From: Coriobacteriia bacterium
GTDB lineage: Bacteria > Actinomycetota > Coriobacteriia > Anaerosomatales > PALSA-660
Length of the DNA stretch: 33,370 nucleotides
Direction of reading: 5' to 3'
NCBI GenBank assembly: GCA_025361505.1
Contig: JANYKZ010000041.1
Coordinates: 1 to 33,370, forward strand
Shown piece after piece: positions 21,881 through 31,421 of this stretch (positions are counted from its first letter, which is position 1; every line of letters begins with the position of its first letter). The notes below the pieces were generated by a model, which did not search any database, was not told the origin of the DNA, and worked only from the letters and a program-made list of their open reading frames with translations. A program made the translations under genes and the position numbers.

Positions 21881-23788
21881 TCAGGGTGAGACCGTGCCGG
21901 TCGTCGTCTTGCTCGACCCCTTCGTTCCCACACGCACGGTCTCATCCATGGGGTTGTAGTTTGACACGAAGGTATCGGTGCGCACCACAGTCGCGCCCTT
22001 GTAGACGGTGCGGATGACGGTGACGCGACACCCGTCGACGCCGTTCGACTCCGTGATGCGGACGCCCTTGGCGAGCTTCGGGTCCTTCACCTCGACCACC
22101 TTGTGCGGCACGACGTTGGTGAACGGCCCGGTGGTGAAGCGGACCGTGTAGCCCGGGTCGGTGCCATAGAGCGCGATCGTGAGCGAGGTACTCGTGGTCG
22201 CTGTGCGCACGAGGATCCATCCCGGCGTGTCGTTCCTGAACTTGAAGTCGGGCCCGCCCCAGGAGACGGTCGCGTCGCGTCCCTTCGGATAGTGCGAGAT
22301 GTAGAAGGAGTGGTTGTGGCGCTCCAGGATGGGCAGTCCTGAGAAGAAGACCGTGTTGAAGAACGTCGTGCCGACCTGGCACACGCCACCGCCGAGCTGG
22401 GGCACGAGCTTACCGTCGACGATCGCCGGCGCCTCCTGGTATCCCTTTGCCGCCGTCCGCTCCCCGGCCGCACCGTTGAAGCTGAAGGCCCCGCCCGGCG
22501 GGATCAGCTGGTAGTCGAACGCCTTCGCAAGCAGGTGGACGTTGTCCACGCGCGCGGGGTTCGCCGAAGAGTAGGTCGTGGTGAAGGTGCTGATGCGATC
22601 AGAGACGCCCATCGCCTTGGCGGCCTCGGTCGTCAGCCTCGGCTGCGTCTGCGTCAGGCGCAGCGTCGCCGTGCGCGCTCCCCCGCCCACGCAGGCGCGG
22701 GCGAGGTCGGTCGCCAGGCCCGCGAGGTCGGGCCCGCGGCCGACCTGGGACGGACTGACCTTGACCGTCCCGCCCGAGGCGATGAACTTCGCGTCGCGCG
22801 CCGGCTGCCCGATGCCCTTCGTGAGAGCGGCGATGGTCACACCGATGCGCGCCGGGTCGAAGCCGGCGACCAAGCGCACGGGTTGACCGGCCAAGGCCCC
22901 CGTCGACGTATCGGCGGACGCGCTCGCCGGCTGCGAGAGTCCGGCGACGGGCGCGACGGCCGGGACGCGGGTGAAGGCGACCCACCCCGCCACCTGCTCC
23001 TGGGAGACCTGTGTGACGGTGCTCTCGAAGGCTATCTTCACGCCGCCCGAGACGAGTTCTCGCGCGTCCGCGAGCGCCTGCTGCGCATCGTCGTCGGCGA
23101 CCGACGCAGGGACGCCGACGGCGACCACCGCACCCGAACGCGAGGTCGTCACGAACGCGGTCACGATCGCAGCCAGTGTCCGATCGCGATCGAGGCGCCG
23201 CCCCGGCTCGCTCGTGACGAACCCGACGGATGTCCCGCTGACGGTGACCGACGCGTCACGGGCCGCGACGCTCACGACCCCGTCGATCTCGTCGAGGAGG
23301 GCAGCCGCACGCTCGGGATCCCCGTTCACGATGACCGGGACGCTGGAGCCCGCCAGGAGCGCGCCCAGCCGTGCGCCGAGCATCTGGAACACGTTCCCGG
23401 TCCGTCCGACCGCCATGGCGGCGTCGACACTCGCCGTGTCGTCGACGCGTACGCCGACCTGATCGGCGGTGACGCTCCACTTCTGAGTGCCGAACGTGGC
23501 CGTGACGGGCCGCTTGGAGCCGGCCGAGAACGCTGTTGCGAGCGCCGTGCGTGCGTCAGCCGGAGTCATGGAGCCGACGGCGACGTCTCCGACACGGACT
23601 CCGGGGTTCACACGGTCCTGGGTCGCGGCGATGTCGACGACCATCGCGAGGATGAGGGCCCCCGCGATCGCCGCCGCGACGATGGCGACCGTGCGGGCAC
23701 GATCGCCCGACAGCGCCAGACGCCATGCCGGTCGAGGCGCCGGTCGGCCTCGACGCGTGTGTTGCGGGATCTCGTGTGTGTCGGACAT
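21881..23788 (-). CDS. VanW-family membrane-anchored cell-wall protein
   Basis: A 635-aa protein with a basic N-terminus, one membrane helix (about 33-53), a long extracytoplasmic region that resembles two putative peptidoglycan-binding repeats (about 65-190 and 210-390), and a C-terminal VanW domain (about 420-560). The VanW hallmark GGGVCQVGTTFFN includes C470; LIPPGGAFSFNGAAGERT and the HNHSFYISHYPKGRDATV stretch are also typical. VanW proteins are common in Gram-positive bacteria and their function is unknown; despite the name this does not show vancomycin resistance, and no vanHAX genes are present. ATG at 23788 has AGGCAGG upstream. It lies 65 bases before paaK copy 2. Confidence 0.88.
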   Translation of the reverse strand: MSDTHEIPQHTRRGRPAPRPAWRLALSGDRARTVAIVAAAIAGALILAMVVDIAATQDRVNPGVRVGDVAVGSMTPADARTALATAFSAGSKRPVTATFGTQKWSVTADQVGVRVDDTASVDAAMAVGRTGNVFQMLGARLGALLAGSSVPVIVNGDPERAAALLDEIDGVVSVAARDASVTVSGTSVGFVTSEPGRRLDRDRTLAAIVTAFVTTSRSGAVVAVGVPASVADDDAQQALADARELVSGGVKIAFESTVTQVSQEQVAGWVAFTRVPAVAPVAGLSQPASASADTSTGALAGQPVRLVAGFDPARIGVTIAALTKGIGQPARDAKFIASGGTVKVSPSQVGRGPDLAGLATDLARACVGGGARTATLRLTQTQPRLTTEAAKAMGVSDRISTFTTTYSSANPARVDNVHLLAKAFDYQLIPPGGAFSFNGAAGERTAAKGYQEAPAIVDGKLVPQLGGGVCQVGTTFFNTVFFSGLPILERHNHSFYISHYPKGRDATVSWGGPDFKFRNDTPGWILVRTATTSTSLTIALYGTDPGYTVRFTTGPFTNVVPHKVVEVKDPKLAKGVRITESNGVDGCRVTVIRTVYKGATVVRTDTFVSNYNPMDETVRVGTKGSSKTTTGTVSP

Positions 23789-23897
23789 GACCTGCCTGGA
23801 CCGTTCTCACAGCTGACGCGGGTGGAGGCCCCAAGCATACATGAGGGTGTGGCGTTCCCGCAGGTGGACGCGGTAACGTCACGGCTACGGATCGGCG

Positions 23898-24596
23898 CTA
23901 CGGCCGGGCCCCGGCGCCCTGCGCCGCCTGCGCTTCCCGGTATGCCCGCCGCGCGATGACCGTGTACTGCACCGCCGCCGAGAGCGACATGGCCACGCCC
24001 GCGAGCACGACATACGCCCCCAGCAGATGCTGACCGCCGATGGTGACGGCGACCGACCCGAACCTCAGGACGCCGAGCTCGGGGGTGCTCACCATCGGGA
24101 AGTCCCAGATCAGAGAGCCGAACCCGGCCAGCAGCACCGCGGTCGTCGCCTTGCCCAGCACCGTGACCGGCACGCGACGGCCGTGACGCTCCAGGACCCA
24201 GGCCCCGTAGAGCAGATAGACGTCACGTCCGACCAGGACGAGGAGCAGCAGCAGACTCACGCGACCGACCAGATAGAGCCCCAGCAGCGCGCCGGCGATC
24301 AGCAGACGATCGACGAGCGGGTCGATGACCTTGCCGATCGCGGTGACGTGACCCGTGGAGCGCGCGATGAGGCCGTCGAGCCAATCGGTCCCGGCGCAGA
24401 CCGCGAACAGAGCGAAGGCGGCGTCGTTGCGCCCCGACGGAGGCCCCCCGTATACCAGGAACCAGAAGAAGAACGGTATGAGCGCGAGCCTCAACACGGT
24501 GATGACGTTCGGCACCGAGAACACGTCGCGAGAGTGGTCGACGGGAAGGTTCTGGACCGCGGTCTCGGGACCGCGACGCGAAGGCTTCGCTACCAC
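23898..24596 (-). CDS. CDP-alcohol phosphatidyltransferase family protein
   Basis: A 232-aa integral membrane enzyme. It carries the complete signature D74-G-x2-A-R79-x8-G88-x3-D92-x3-D96, with an additional D71, for metal and CDP-diacylglycerol binding. Hydrophobic segments fit about six membrane helices. It probably makes phosphatidylglycerol phosphate or a related phospholipid (PgsA-like), or a cardiolipin-type product; the alcohol acceptor cannot be told from sequence. The much longer open frame back to 25526 is a shadow of corA. GTG at 24596 overlaps the corA stop by seven bases and has AGGAGG five bases upstream. Confidence 0.88.
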   Translation of the reverse strand: MVAKPSRRGPETAVQNLPVDHSRDVFSVPNVITVLRLALIPFFFWFLVYGGPPSGRNDAAFALFAVCAGTDWLDGLIARSTGHVTAIGKVIDPLVDRLLIAGALLGLYLVGRVSLLLLLVLVGRDVYLLYGAWVLERHGRRVPVTVLGKATTAVLLAGFGSLIWDFPMVSTPELGVLRFGSVAVTIGGQHLLGAYVVLAGVAMSLSAAVQYTVIARRAYREAQAAQGAGARP

Positions 24597-25549
24597 CAGC
24601 CCCTCCTCTTGAAGACGAACAGCATCCCGATCGTGATGACGACGAACGACCCCATGACCGCGGGGAACGACCACCACATCTCGGGAGAGGGCCACATCGT
24701 CTTCGTCAGGTTCATCCCGTAGATCCCGCTGATGAGGGTGAGCGGCATGAAGATCGTTGCGACGACCGTCAGTTGCTTCATCACGACGTTGAGCCGGTTC
24801 GAGATCGCCGACAAATAGATGTCCATGACACTCGAGGCGACGTCGCGATAGGTGTCGATGGCGTCCGAGATACGGGCCACGTGGTCGCCGACGTCCTGGA
24901 AGTACAGGTAGGCCTCCTGATCGATGAACTCGTCGTGCCGCGCCATGGCGCGCAACACATCGCGCTCTGGCCCGATGACCTTGTGCAGGTTCAGCATCAC
25001 GCGCTTGACCCGGTACAACTCCTGCAGCAGCTCGTCCTTCACCTTGGTGAGCAACTCGTCCTCGATGCGGTCGAGCTCCTCCCCCACCATGTCGACGACC
25101 GGGAACACCTCGTCCACGGAGCGGTCGAGGATGCTGTGCAGCGTCCAGGCGGCTCCGCGGGCGACGACGCCGCATGCGTCGGCGCCGACCTCGTCGATCG
25201 CCATGATGTGGTTGCGATGCGAGGTGATCAGGTAGTCGGTGCCGAGGAACACGTCTATCTCGCTCAGACGGAGCGTCTGGCCGTCTCCCAGCTGCGGCGA
25301 CACCCACGCGAGGAACAGATTGCCGGGGTAGGCGTCGATCTTGGGGCGCTGGGGGAAGTGCAGCGTGTCCTCGATCGCCAGCGGATGCAGGGGGTAGTGG
25401 ACCGCCAAGGCCTGGAGCGTCTCCGCATCGGGCTCGGAGACGTCCACCCATACCGTCCCTGCAGCCCCCTTCGCGGCGGCGACGTCGCCGAGCGAACCCA
25501 CCCGAAGCTGGTCGCCCTCGACCCAACGCACGATCACGTGTGCCGCCAC
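24590..25549 (-). CDS. corA: CorA-type magnesium/cobalt transporter
   Basis: A 319-aa pentameric divalent-cation channel. The large N-terminal cytoplasmic domain includes HPLAIEDTLHFPQRPKID and long helices (about 130-250). Two C-terminal membrane helices follow, with the universal YGMN signature at 277-280 and a positively charged KRRGWW tail. GTG at 25549 is chosen because GAGGGG lies five bases upstream and the length is then normal for the family; the open frame to 25786 is not supported. A -10-like CATAAT (minus strand, 25604-25609) lies about 55 bases upstream. It is followed by the CDP-alcohol enzyme with overlapping ends. Confidence 0.93.
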   Translation of the reverse strand: MAAHVIVRWVEGDQLRVGSLGDVAAAKGAAGTVWVDVSEPDAETLQALAVHYPLHPLAIEDTLHFPQRPKIDAYPGNLFLAWVSPQLGDGQTLRLSEIDVFLGTDYLITSHRNHIMAIDEVGADACGVVARGAAWTLHSILDRSVDEVFPVVDMVGEELDRIEDELLTKVKDELLQELYRVKRVMLNLHKVIGPERDVLRAMARHDEFIDQEAYLYFQDVGDHVARISDAIDTYRDVASSVMDIYLSAISNRLNVVMKQLTVVATIFMPLTLISGIYGMNLTKTMWPSPEMWWSFPAVMGSFVVITIGMLFVFKRRGWW

Positions 25550-25694
25550 GTGTCCCCTCTCAAAGTCCGGTGTGGTCGTGAGTTCCCTGTTCCTGTATGG
25601 CTGATTATGCCCGTTGTGCGCGTGAGAGAGGACGGCGGACCTGCCTCTCCGGCCGGTCGATCCGGAGGACGAGCCGACCGTCAGCGTCGGAGGT

Positions 25695-27320
25695 TCAGAG
25701 ATAGCGTGCGAGGACGGCCTCGGCACACCGCATGCCGTCGACCGCGGCGGACATGATGCCTCCCGCGTAGCCGGCGCCTTCGCCACAGGGATAGACGCCC
25801 CGCAGGTTCGACTGCAGGGTGTCGTCGCGTCGGATCCGCACCGGGGAGGAGGACCGCGTCTCCACTCCCGTCAGGACCGCGTCGCGCGTCGCAAAGCCGC
25901 GCAGGCGGCGATCGAACATCGGCGCCGCTTCCCGCAGCGACGCGACGGCGAACTCCGGCAGACACAGCGAGAGGTCGGCGTACTCCACTCCGAGCGGATA
26001 GGTCGGCCGGACCTCGCCGGGTGCCGAGGACGCGACGCCCTGCAGGAAGTCGCCCATGAGCTGGGCGGGTGCGCGGAAGTCCCGCCCGCCGAGTTCGAAC
26101 GCGGCGCTCTCCCAGCGGCGCTGGAACCGCACTCCCGCCAACGGGTGGTCGTCTCCGAAGTCCCCGGGAGAAACGCCCACCAGGAGCGCCGAGTTCGCGT
26201 TCGCCCCGTCCCGGGCGAACCGGCTCATGCCGTTGGTGACGACTCCCCCCTGCTCGCTGGCCGCCGCGACCACCCATCCACCGGGACACATGCAGAACGT
26301 GTAGACCCCGCGACCGGAGGACAGGTGGCATGAGAGCTGGTAGTCCGCCGCGCCGAGCGCCGGATGGCCGGCCACCGAGCCGTACTGGGCGCGGTCCACC
26401 ATCCGCTGGTCGTGTTCGACACGGACCCCGATCGAGAACGGCTTCTGCGCGAGACTCGCGCCGCGGAGGTGCAGCATCTCGAAGGTGTCGCGCGCGCTGT
26501 GACCCGTGGCGAGGATGAGCGCCTCGACTCCGAGCTCCTCGTGTCCGTGGATGCCCTCCGTGACGACGCCACGAAGCTTCCCGTCCCCATCGAGGATGAG
26601 GTCCGAGAGGCGGGTGTCGAAGCGCACCTCGCCGCCGTGAGCGATGATCTCCTCACGCAGCCTTCTGACGGCACCCGTCAGGTGGTCCGTGCCGATGTGG
26701 GGTCTCGCCTGCCACAGGATCTCCTCGGGCGCTCCCGCCTCGACGAACGCCTCGAGGACACTCCGGCACCGGGGGTCGTGCGTATTGGTGGTGAGCTTGC
26801 CGTCGGAGAAGGTCCCCGCGCCGCCCTCGCCGAACTGGATGTTCGAGTCCGGGTCGAGAACGCCGTCACGGATGAAAGTGCTGACCGCACGCACGCGCCC
26901 GTCCACCGCCGCGCCGCGCTCGAGCACGAGCGGCCGTGCGCCTGCCCGCGCAAGAAGGAGCGCCGCGAAGAGCCCCGCCGGGCCCGTGCCCACGACGACG
27001 GGACGCACCACGGGTGCGATCGCGAGGCGCTCGACGGCCGGCAGCGGCCCGGCTGCGGCGATGAGCACGTCCTTGTCCGCGAGACGACGCACCACGGCCG
27101 TCTCGTCTTCGGCAGCCGCGGTGTCGAGCGTCACGCCGAGCGTGACGACCAGGTGGACGTTGCTCTTCTGACGTGCGTCGACGGAGCGTTTGAGCAGACG
27201 CAGCGAGGCTATCAGCCCCGCATCGACGCCCAGGCGCTTGGCCGCGGCGCGTCTCAACGCGTCCTCGGCCGCAGGTTCTCCCGCGGAGAGCGGAAGAGCG
27301 AAGTTCCTGATCTGTATCAC
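25695..27320 (-). CDS. FAD-dependent dehydrogenase (COG2509-type flavoprotein)
   Basis: A 541-aa cytoplasmic flavoprotein. The N-terminal about 100 residues form a small ferredoxin-like domain typical of this family. An FAD Rossmann motif VVGTGPAG follows at about 109-116. Next are FGEGGAGTFSDGKL, ILATGHSARDTF, CPGGWVVAAASE with a possible active-site cysteine, and the closing GVYPCGEGAGYAGGIMSAA, which contacts FAD. The family resembles BaiN/HI0933-type and geranylgeranyl-reductase-like oxidases; substrate unknown. GTG at 27320 has GAGAGG seven bases upstream; a GTG at 27347 is less likely. Transcription is divergent from the ABC-F gene. A TAAGAT -10-like box lies at 27393-27398. Confidence 0.9.
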   Translation of the reverse strand: MIQIRNFALPLSAGEPAAEDALRRAAAKRLGVDAGLIASLRLLKRSVDARQKSNVHLVVTLGVTLDTAAAEDETAVVRRLADKDVLIAAAGPLPAVERLAIAPVVRPVVVGTGPAGLFAALLLARAGARPLVLERGAAVDGRVRAVSTFIRDGVLDPDSNIQFGEGGAGTFSDGKLTTNTHDPRCRSVLEAFVEAGAPEEILWQARPHIGTDHLTGAVRRLREEIIAHGGEVRFDTRLSDLILDGDGKLRGVVTEGIHGHEELGVEALILATGHSARDTFEMLHLRGASLAQKPFSIGVRVEHDQRMVDRAQYGSVAGHPALGAADYQLSCHLSSGRGVYTFCMCPGGWVVAAASEQGGVVTNGMSRFARDGANANSALLVGVSPGDFGDDHPLAGVRFQRRWESAAFELGGRDFRAPAQLMGDFLQGVASSAPGEVRPTYPLGVEYADLSLCLPEFAVASLREAAPMFDRRLRGFATRDAVLTGVETRSSSPVRIRRDDTLQSNLRGVYPCGEGAGYAGGIMSAAVDGMRCAEAVLARYL

Positions 27321-27544
27321 TCGGCGCCTCTCGAACCGGCAGCACACTCCGGCGGCGGTGCCATGGCTGGCACGGGCCGACCTCCAGACGACATCTTAGA
27401 GGTCCCCACCGGACGGCGGCACAGACTGCCGACTTTCGTGCAGGCGCCCGCCGGAGCGACATCCTAGGTATCCTGTGTGCCTACGCAAAGCGATCGCGTC
27501 GTTCCATGTCGCACCGGCTCTCTCCAGGATCGAGGTTCGCCCCG

Positions 27545-29371
27545 GTGGCCTATCTACTTGGATGCGAGAACGTCCATCTGGAGTACCCGACGAAGAAGGT
27601 CTTCGACTCGGTCACGCTCGGCATCAACGAGGGCGACCGCATCGGCGTGGTCGGCGGCAACGGCGACGGCAAGTCGACCCTCCTCTCGCTGCTCGCGGGT
27701 TCGGTCCCACCTGATGACGGTCGTATCATGCGACGCGGTGGAACCACCATCAGCACGCTCGAGCAGACCGACTCCCTCGACCCGGAGGCGACCGTCGCCT
27801 ACGCCGTCGTCGGGGACGCACCCGAGCATACGTGGGCGTCGGACGCCCGGATCCGCACCACGATCCGCGGCCTCATCGCGGACATCCCGTGGGACGGTCG
27901 GGTCGGCGAGCTCTCCGGAGGACAGCGCCGACGCGTCGACCTTGCACGCGTGCTCATCGAGGACTGCGACGTGCTCCTGCTCGACGAGCCGACCAACCAC
28001 CTCGACGTCCACGCCATCGCGTGGCTCGCTGAGCACCTCAAGAACCGTTGGCCGAAGAAGTCGGGTGCGCTGCTCGTCGTGACGCACGACCGCTGGTTCC
28101 TGGATGAGGTGTGTCTGGGCATGTGGGAGGTGCACGACGGGCAGGTGGAACAGTTCGGGGGCGGGTACTCCGCCTACGTGCTCCAACGTGTCGAGCGCGC
28201 GGAGGCCGCCCAGACGGCAGAGCAGAAGCGCCGGAACCTCATGCGCAAAGAGCTCGCGTGGCTCGCGCGCGGCGCTCGCGCCCGCGCGACCAAACCCAAG
28301 TTCCACGTCGAGGCGGCGCGCGCACTCATCGCCGACGAACCGCCGGTGCGCGACTCCATCGAGCTGAAGCGGACCGCGATCTCCCGTCTGGGCAAGCAGG
28401 TCGTCGACCTCGTCGACGTGACCGAACGCTACGGCCAGAAGGCCGTCCTCCACGACCTCACGTGGAGCATCGGACCGGGCGACCGGTTCGGCATCCTCGG
28501 CGAGAACGGGTCGGGCAAGACCACACTCCTGAACGTCATCCGGGGCTCGCTCGAACCGACCTCCGGCCACGTGAAGATCGGCAAGACCGTCAGGTTCGCC
28601 GTCCTGTCGCAGCACCTCGACGAGTTGAACGAACTGGGAACCTGCCGGGTGCGCGAGGTGCTCGCGCTATACAACACACGCTACGAGTTCGACGGCAAGG
28701 AGATGACCCCCGCGCAGCTTCTCGAGCGTCTCGGGTTCGACGCCGTCCAGCTCTCCGCGGTCGTGTCCGATCTGTCCGGCGGTCAGAAGCGCCGCCTCCA
28801 GTTGATGCTCATCCTCCTGGACAAGCCCAACGTCCTCATCCTCGACGAGCCGGACAACGACCTGGACATCGACATGCTCGCGGTGCTGGAGGACCTGCTG
28901 GACTCCTGGCCCGGCACGCTCCTGCTCATCACCCACGACCGCTACCTGATGGAACGCGTCACCGAAGACCAGTTCGCGCTGCTCGACGGGAGGATCCGCC
29001 ACGTCCCCGGCGGTGTCGACGAGTACCTGCGCCTTCTGGACAAGCGGATCGCCGCGCGCGGGGAAGCCGCACCGGAGAAGGCGAAGCCGAGCGAGGGCGC
29101 GACCGCCCGCGCTGTCGGAGGATCGGAAACGGGACTCACGCCCGTGCTTTCGAACGTGGAAGAACGCGCTCTGAAGAAGGAGCTCGCCTCCACCCAGCGG
29201 AAGCTGGAGACCCTCGCCACGAAGGCCGACGCGATCCGTGCCGCGATGCGTGACGCGGATCCCTCCGACTACGTCGCCATAGTGGACGCCCAGGCCCGAC
29301 TGCACGAGGTCGAGCGGCTGATCTCGGTCCTCGAGGACGAATGGCTGGCGCTGTCCGAGCGGCTCTCCTAG
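27545..29371 (+). CDS. ABC-F family ATPase (Uup-like)
   Basis: A 608-aa soluble protein with two ABC ATPase domains and no membrane segments. Domain 1 has Walker A GGNGDGKST at 37-45, LSGGQRRRV and LLLDEPTNHLD. The inter-domain linker is basic (about 200-290). Domain 2 has GENGSGKTT, LSGGQKRRL and LILDEPDNDLD. A C-terminal coiled coil (about residues 535-608) resembles the DNA/ribosome-binding tail of Uup. ABC-F proteins act on the ribosome; specific roles include relieving stalling or, less often, antibiotic protection. GTG at 27545 is preferred because GAGG lies nine bases upstream; ATG at 27506 has no ribosome-binding site. Its stop is one base from the stop of the convergent gene. Confidence 0.92.
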   Translation: MAYLLGCENVHLEYPTKKVFDSVTLGINEGDRIGVVGGNGDGKSTLLSLLAGSVPPDDGRIMRRGGTTISTLEQTDSLDPEATVAYAVVGDAPEHTWASDARIRTTIRGLIADIPWDGRVGELSGGQRRRVDLARVLIEDCDVLLLDEPTNHLDVHAIAWLAEHLKNRWPKKSGALLVVTHDRWFLDEVCLGMWEVHDGQVEQFGGGYSAYVLQRVERAEAAQTAEQKRRNLMRKELAWLARGARARATKPKFHVEAARALIADEPPVRDSIELKRTAISRLGKQVVDLVDVTERYGQKAVLHDLTWSIGPGDRFGILGENGSGKTTLLNVIRGSLEPTSGHVKIGKTVRFAVLSQHLDELNELGTCRVREVLALYNTRYEFDGKEMTPAQLLERLGFDAVQLSAVVSDLSGGQKRRLQLMLILLDKPNVLILDEPDNDLDIDMLAVLEDLLDSWPGTLLLITHDRYLMERVTEDQFALLDGRIRHVPGGVDEYLRLLDKRIAARGEAAPEKAKPSEGATARAVGGSETGLTPVLSNVEERALKKELASTQRKLETLATKADAIRAAMRDADPSDYVAIVDAQARLHEVERLISVLEDEWLALSERLS

Positions 29372-29372
29372 A

Positions 29373-30503
29373 TCACGCCCCGCGATCGGCCCGGGACTCC
29401 GGGAACACCCGGCCGCATTCCGCCACGTAGTCGCGCAGAGCCGGCGGCAACGTGTCGACATCACCGGATCCGGGCATCGGCGCCGAGCTGTAGGTGTCCC
29501 AGAAGAGCACCTGGCTGTCCTTCAAGGTGCCGGCGCGCGCGTCGGCGACCATCGCCGCGAACGCCTTGCCGGTGTAGGTGGTCTCCAGCTTGACGCCGTT
29601 CCCGGCGGCGAGCTCGACGGCCTCGATGGTCTGGGGCGTGACGACGCCGTACCCGGGTTCGAACCAGTCCTCTCGCAGTTCGAAGGCGAGGTCGTCGTAG
29701 GCGAGGTCCGGAAAGCAGTCGTCGAGGGACCGCAGCAGCGCGACCGTCTTCCCGGCCAGCTCGACGGCGACGCTCTCGGCCGCGACCTCGGCCGGCGTGA
29801 CGCGGACGGCGACGACACGCGTGTGTGCCCCCACGGCGGCCAGGCCGACCGCGAGACCGATCGCCGTGCCCAGCGTGCCGGCGGCGACGTAGATGACGTC
29901 CGGGCGCAGGTAGTCGCTGAGGTCCACCGCGTCGACGTCGGCATTGAGCTCGCGCAGCTGGTCGACGACCTCGATGGCGGCGTTCACGTAGCCGATCGCG
30001 CCCAAGGCGTTCGTGCCGCCCATGGGGATGTCGAGAGGCTCGATGCCGTCGCGTTCGGTCAGCGCGGCACTCACGCGAGCGCCTTCCGGCGCGCCGTCCC
30101 ACCCGTCCACCGGGTGGATCACCGTGCCGAGACCGGCATGGGCGCGCAGCGTCGCGGCCGCGAACGGGCCGACCTCCTGCGGCGAGAGCACCACGTGCGG
30201 CTCGAGCCCGAGCGCACGGGCGTAGACGGCGGTCGCTAGCGCGTGGTTCGATCCGTAGGCGCCGTAGGTGATGACCGCGGTGCGTTTCTCGGCGAGGGCC
30301 TTCCCCAGGAGGTAGTCGAGCTTCCGCACCTTGTTGCCCCCATAGGTGGGAGCGGTCAGGTCGTCGCGTTTGACGAGCAACCGCCCGATGCCGAGCTCGC
30401 GGGCGAGCGCGTCGAGCGACTCGACCGGCGTCGGCAGGACGGCGATCCCGGCGATCGGCAGGGTCGAGGCGCCGGGGAAACGGGAAGCGATCGGGCTCGT
30501 CAC
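29373..30503 (-). CDS. D-cysteine desulfhydrase / ACC deaminase family PLP enzyme
   Basis: A PLP fold-type II enzyme of about 376 aa. The PLP lysine is K58 in YGGNKVRKLDY, and the phosphate-binding loop is AAGTLGTAIGL. TYGAYGSNHALATA corresponds to the Ser-Asn-His block of D-cysteine desulfhydrase and 1-aminocyclopropane-1-carboxylate deaminase. Expected reactions are D-cysteine to pyruvate, sulfide and ammonia, or a related beta-elimination or deamination. Start choice is uncertain: GTG at 30503 has AGAGGA eight bases upstream; ATG codons at 30512 and 30536 are in frame but poorly spaced. The 3' end abuts the ABC-F gene with one base between stops. Confidence 0.86.
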   Translation of the reverse strand: MTSPIASRFPGASTLPIAGIAVLPTPVESLDALARELGIGRLLVKRDDLTAPTYGGNKVRKLDYLLGKALAEKRTAVITYGAYGSNHALATAVYARALGLEPHVVLSPQEVGPFAAATLRAHAGLGTVIHPVDGWDGAPEGARVSAALTERDGIEPLDIPMGGTNALGAIGYVNAAIEVVDQLRELNADVDAVDLSDYLRPDVIYVAAGTLGTAIGLAVGLAAVGAHTRVVAVRVTPAEVAAESVAVELAGKTVALLRSLDDCFPDLAYDDLAFELREDWFEPGYGVVTPQTIEAVELAAGNGVKLETTYTGKAFAAMVADARAGTLKDSQVLFWDTYSSAPMPGSGDVDTLPPALRDYVAECGRVFPESRADRGA

Positions 30504-30600
30504 GGGCGACATCCTCTGAGTGGCGATTGCGGGCATGCATCCATTCCGATGCCGCAGCACCGCGGCTGGCTCTGTCCGCGTGCCGCAGCCAGGAGAAACG

Positions 30601-31200
30601 CTACTTGGGCACCGAGGTTTCGCCGGTCGTGGCGTTGACGTCGACGATCTTCGTCGGCACGATGCCCGGCGCCGAGAAGAACTTCACTCTCCACGAGAAC
30701 GGCACGACGGTGGAGGTGTCATTGGCGCTCTTGTAGGTCTCCAGACCCATCATGTAGGTCACGGGGGCGCTCGTCAGGCCACTGGCGGTGAACGCCTTCG
30801 CGTACGCCTCATCGCTGTCGATCTTCCATGCATCGGTCCCGGGGATCGTGGCCCATTCGCTTGCGGTGGGCCCCGCCGCGCCGCCCGACTCCACGTGTCC
30901 GACCACCCCATCCGCCACGCCGACGAGGTACTGACGTCCTGCGGAGGCCGACCAGAAGTAGTAGGACCAGAAGGGTGTGGTCGTGGGTGAGATCGGGTCG
31001 CGAAGGTGCACCACCAGGAGCTTGGCGTCCGGAACCGTACCCGATAGCGCGGCGCGTGCCGCCGGCAGGCCGTCGAGCGCCGTCGGCCCGCTCTTCGCGG
31101 TGCCCTGCGAGGTTCGGGCACATCCGGTCGCCAACAGCCCGGTGGCGACGACAGCCAGCAGCAGAACGGGCACGATGCGCGCGATCGACTGTCTGTTCAC
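30601..31200 (-). CDS. Putative lipoprotein, unknown function
   Basis: A 199-aa exported protein. The N-terminus (MNRQSIARIVPVLLLAVVAT) is a signal peptide and C27 in LLATGCAR is the likely lipidated cysteine. The mature part is beta-rich and aromatic-rich (FWSYYFWSASAGRQYLVGV), with YKSANDTSTVVPFSW and a final KIVDVNATTGE reminiscent of PepSY-like or secreted regulatory domains, but I do not recognise a family with confidence. GTG at 31200 has GAGGAG six bases upstream; the longer frame to 31494 is not supported. It is separated from neighbours by gaps of about 100 and 220 bases, so it may have its own promoter. Confidence 0.75.
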   Translation of the reverse strand: MNRQSIARIVPVLLLAVVATGLLATGCARTSQGTAKSGPTALDGLPAARAALSGTVPDAKLLVVHLRDPISPTTTPFWSYYFWSASAGRQYLVGVADGVVGHVESGGAAGPTASEWATIPGTDAWKIDSDEAYAKAFTASGLTSAPVTYMMGLETYKSANDTSTVVPFSWRVKFFSAPGIVPTKIVDVNATTGETSVPK

Positions 31201-31311
31201 GACACTCCTCAAACAAGCGTACCGACGATTCGGAAAGGCTACACCAAGAACGATCGGGGCGCAGAACGTCCCGGGCATCAGAGCCGACCCGTGAGGCATC
31301 TCAACGGGGCA

Positions 31312-31345
31312 GGAGGTCCGCCTCGGTTTCCCGAAACGGACCTCC
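31312..31345 (-). terminator. Hairpin after VOC gene
   Basis: GGAGGTCCG at 31312-31320 pairs perfectly with CGGACCTCC at 31337-31345, with a 16-base loop that can fold further. It lies about 80 bases beyond the VOC gene stop and before the lipoprotein gene. No U-tract follows on the minus strand. Confidence 0.45.
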
Positions 31346-31421
31346 GTCTCCGAACGGCGGGTGCCGGGGAAGACCCCTGTGGCCGCATCACCGCGCCCGG
31401 GGGCGAAGCGATGCACGGGGA

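Noticed and set aside
21881-23788. Vancomycin resistance
   Set aside because: VanW domains are widespread in cell-wall proteins of Gram-positive bacteria, and no vanH, vanA or vanX gene is present.
22535-23959. 474-aa plus-strand open frame opposite the VanW gene
   Set aside because: Antisense shadow; composition is typical of a wrong frame in GC-rich DNA and the VanW motifs on the minus strand are clear.
24597-25526. Long N-terminal extension of the CDP-alcohol phosphatidyltransferase frame
   Set aside because: It lies entirely inside corA in another frame. The enzyme starts at GTG 24596 with a strong ribosome-binding site.
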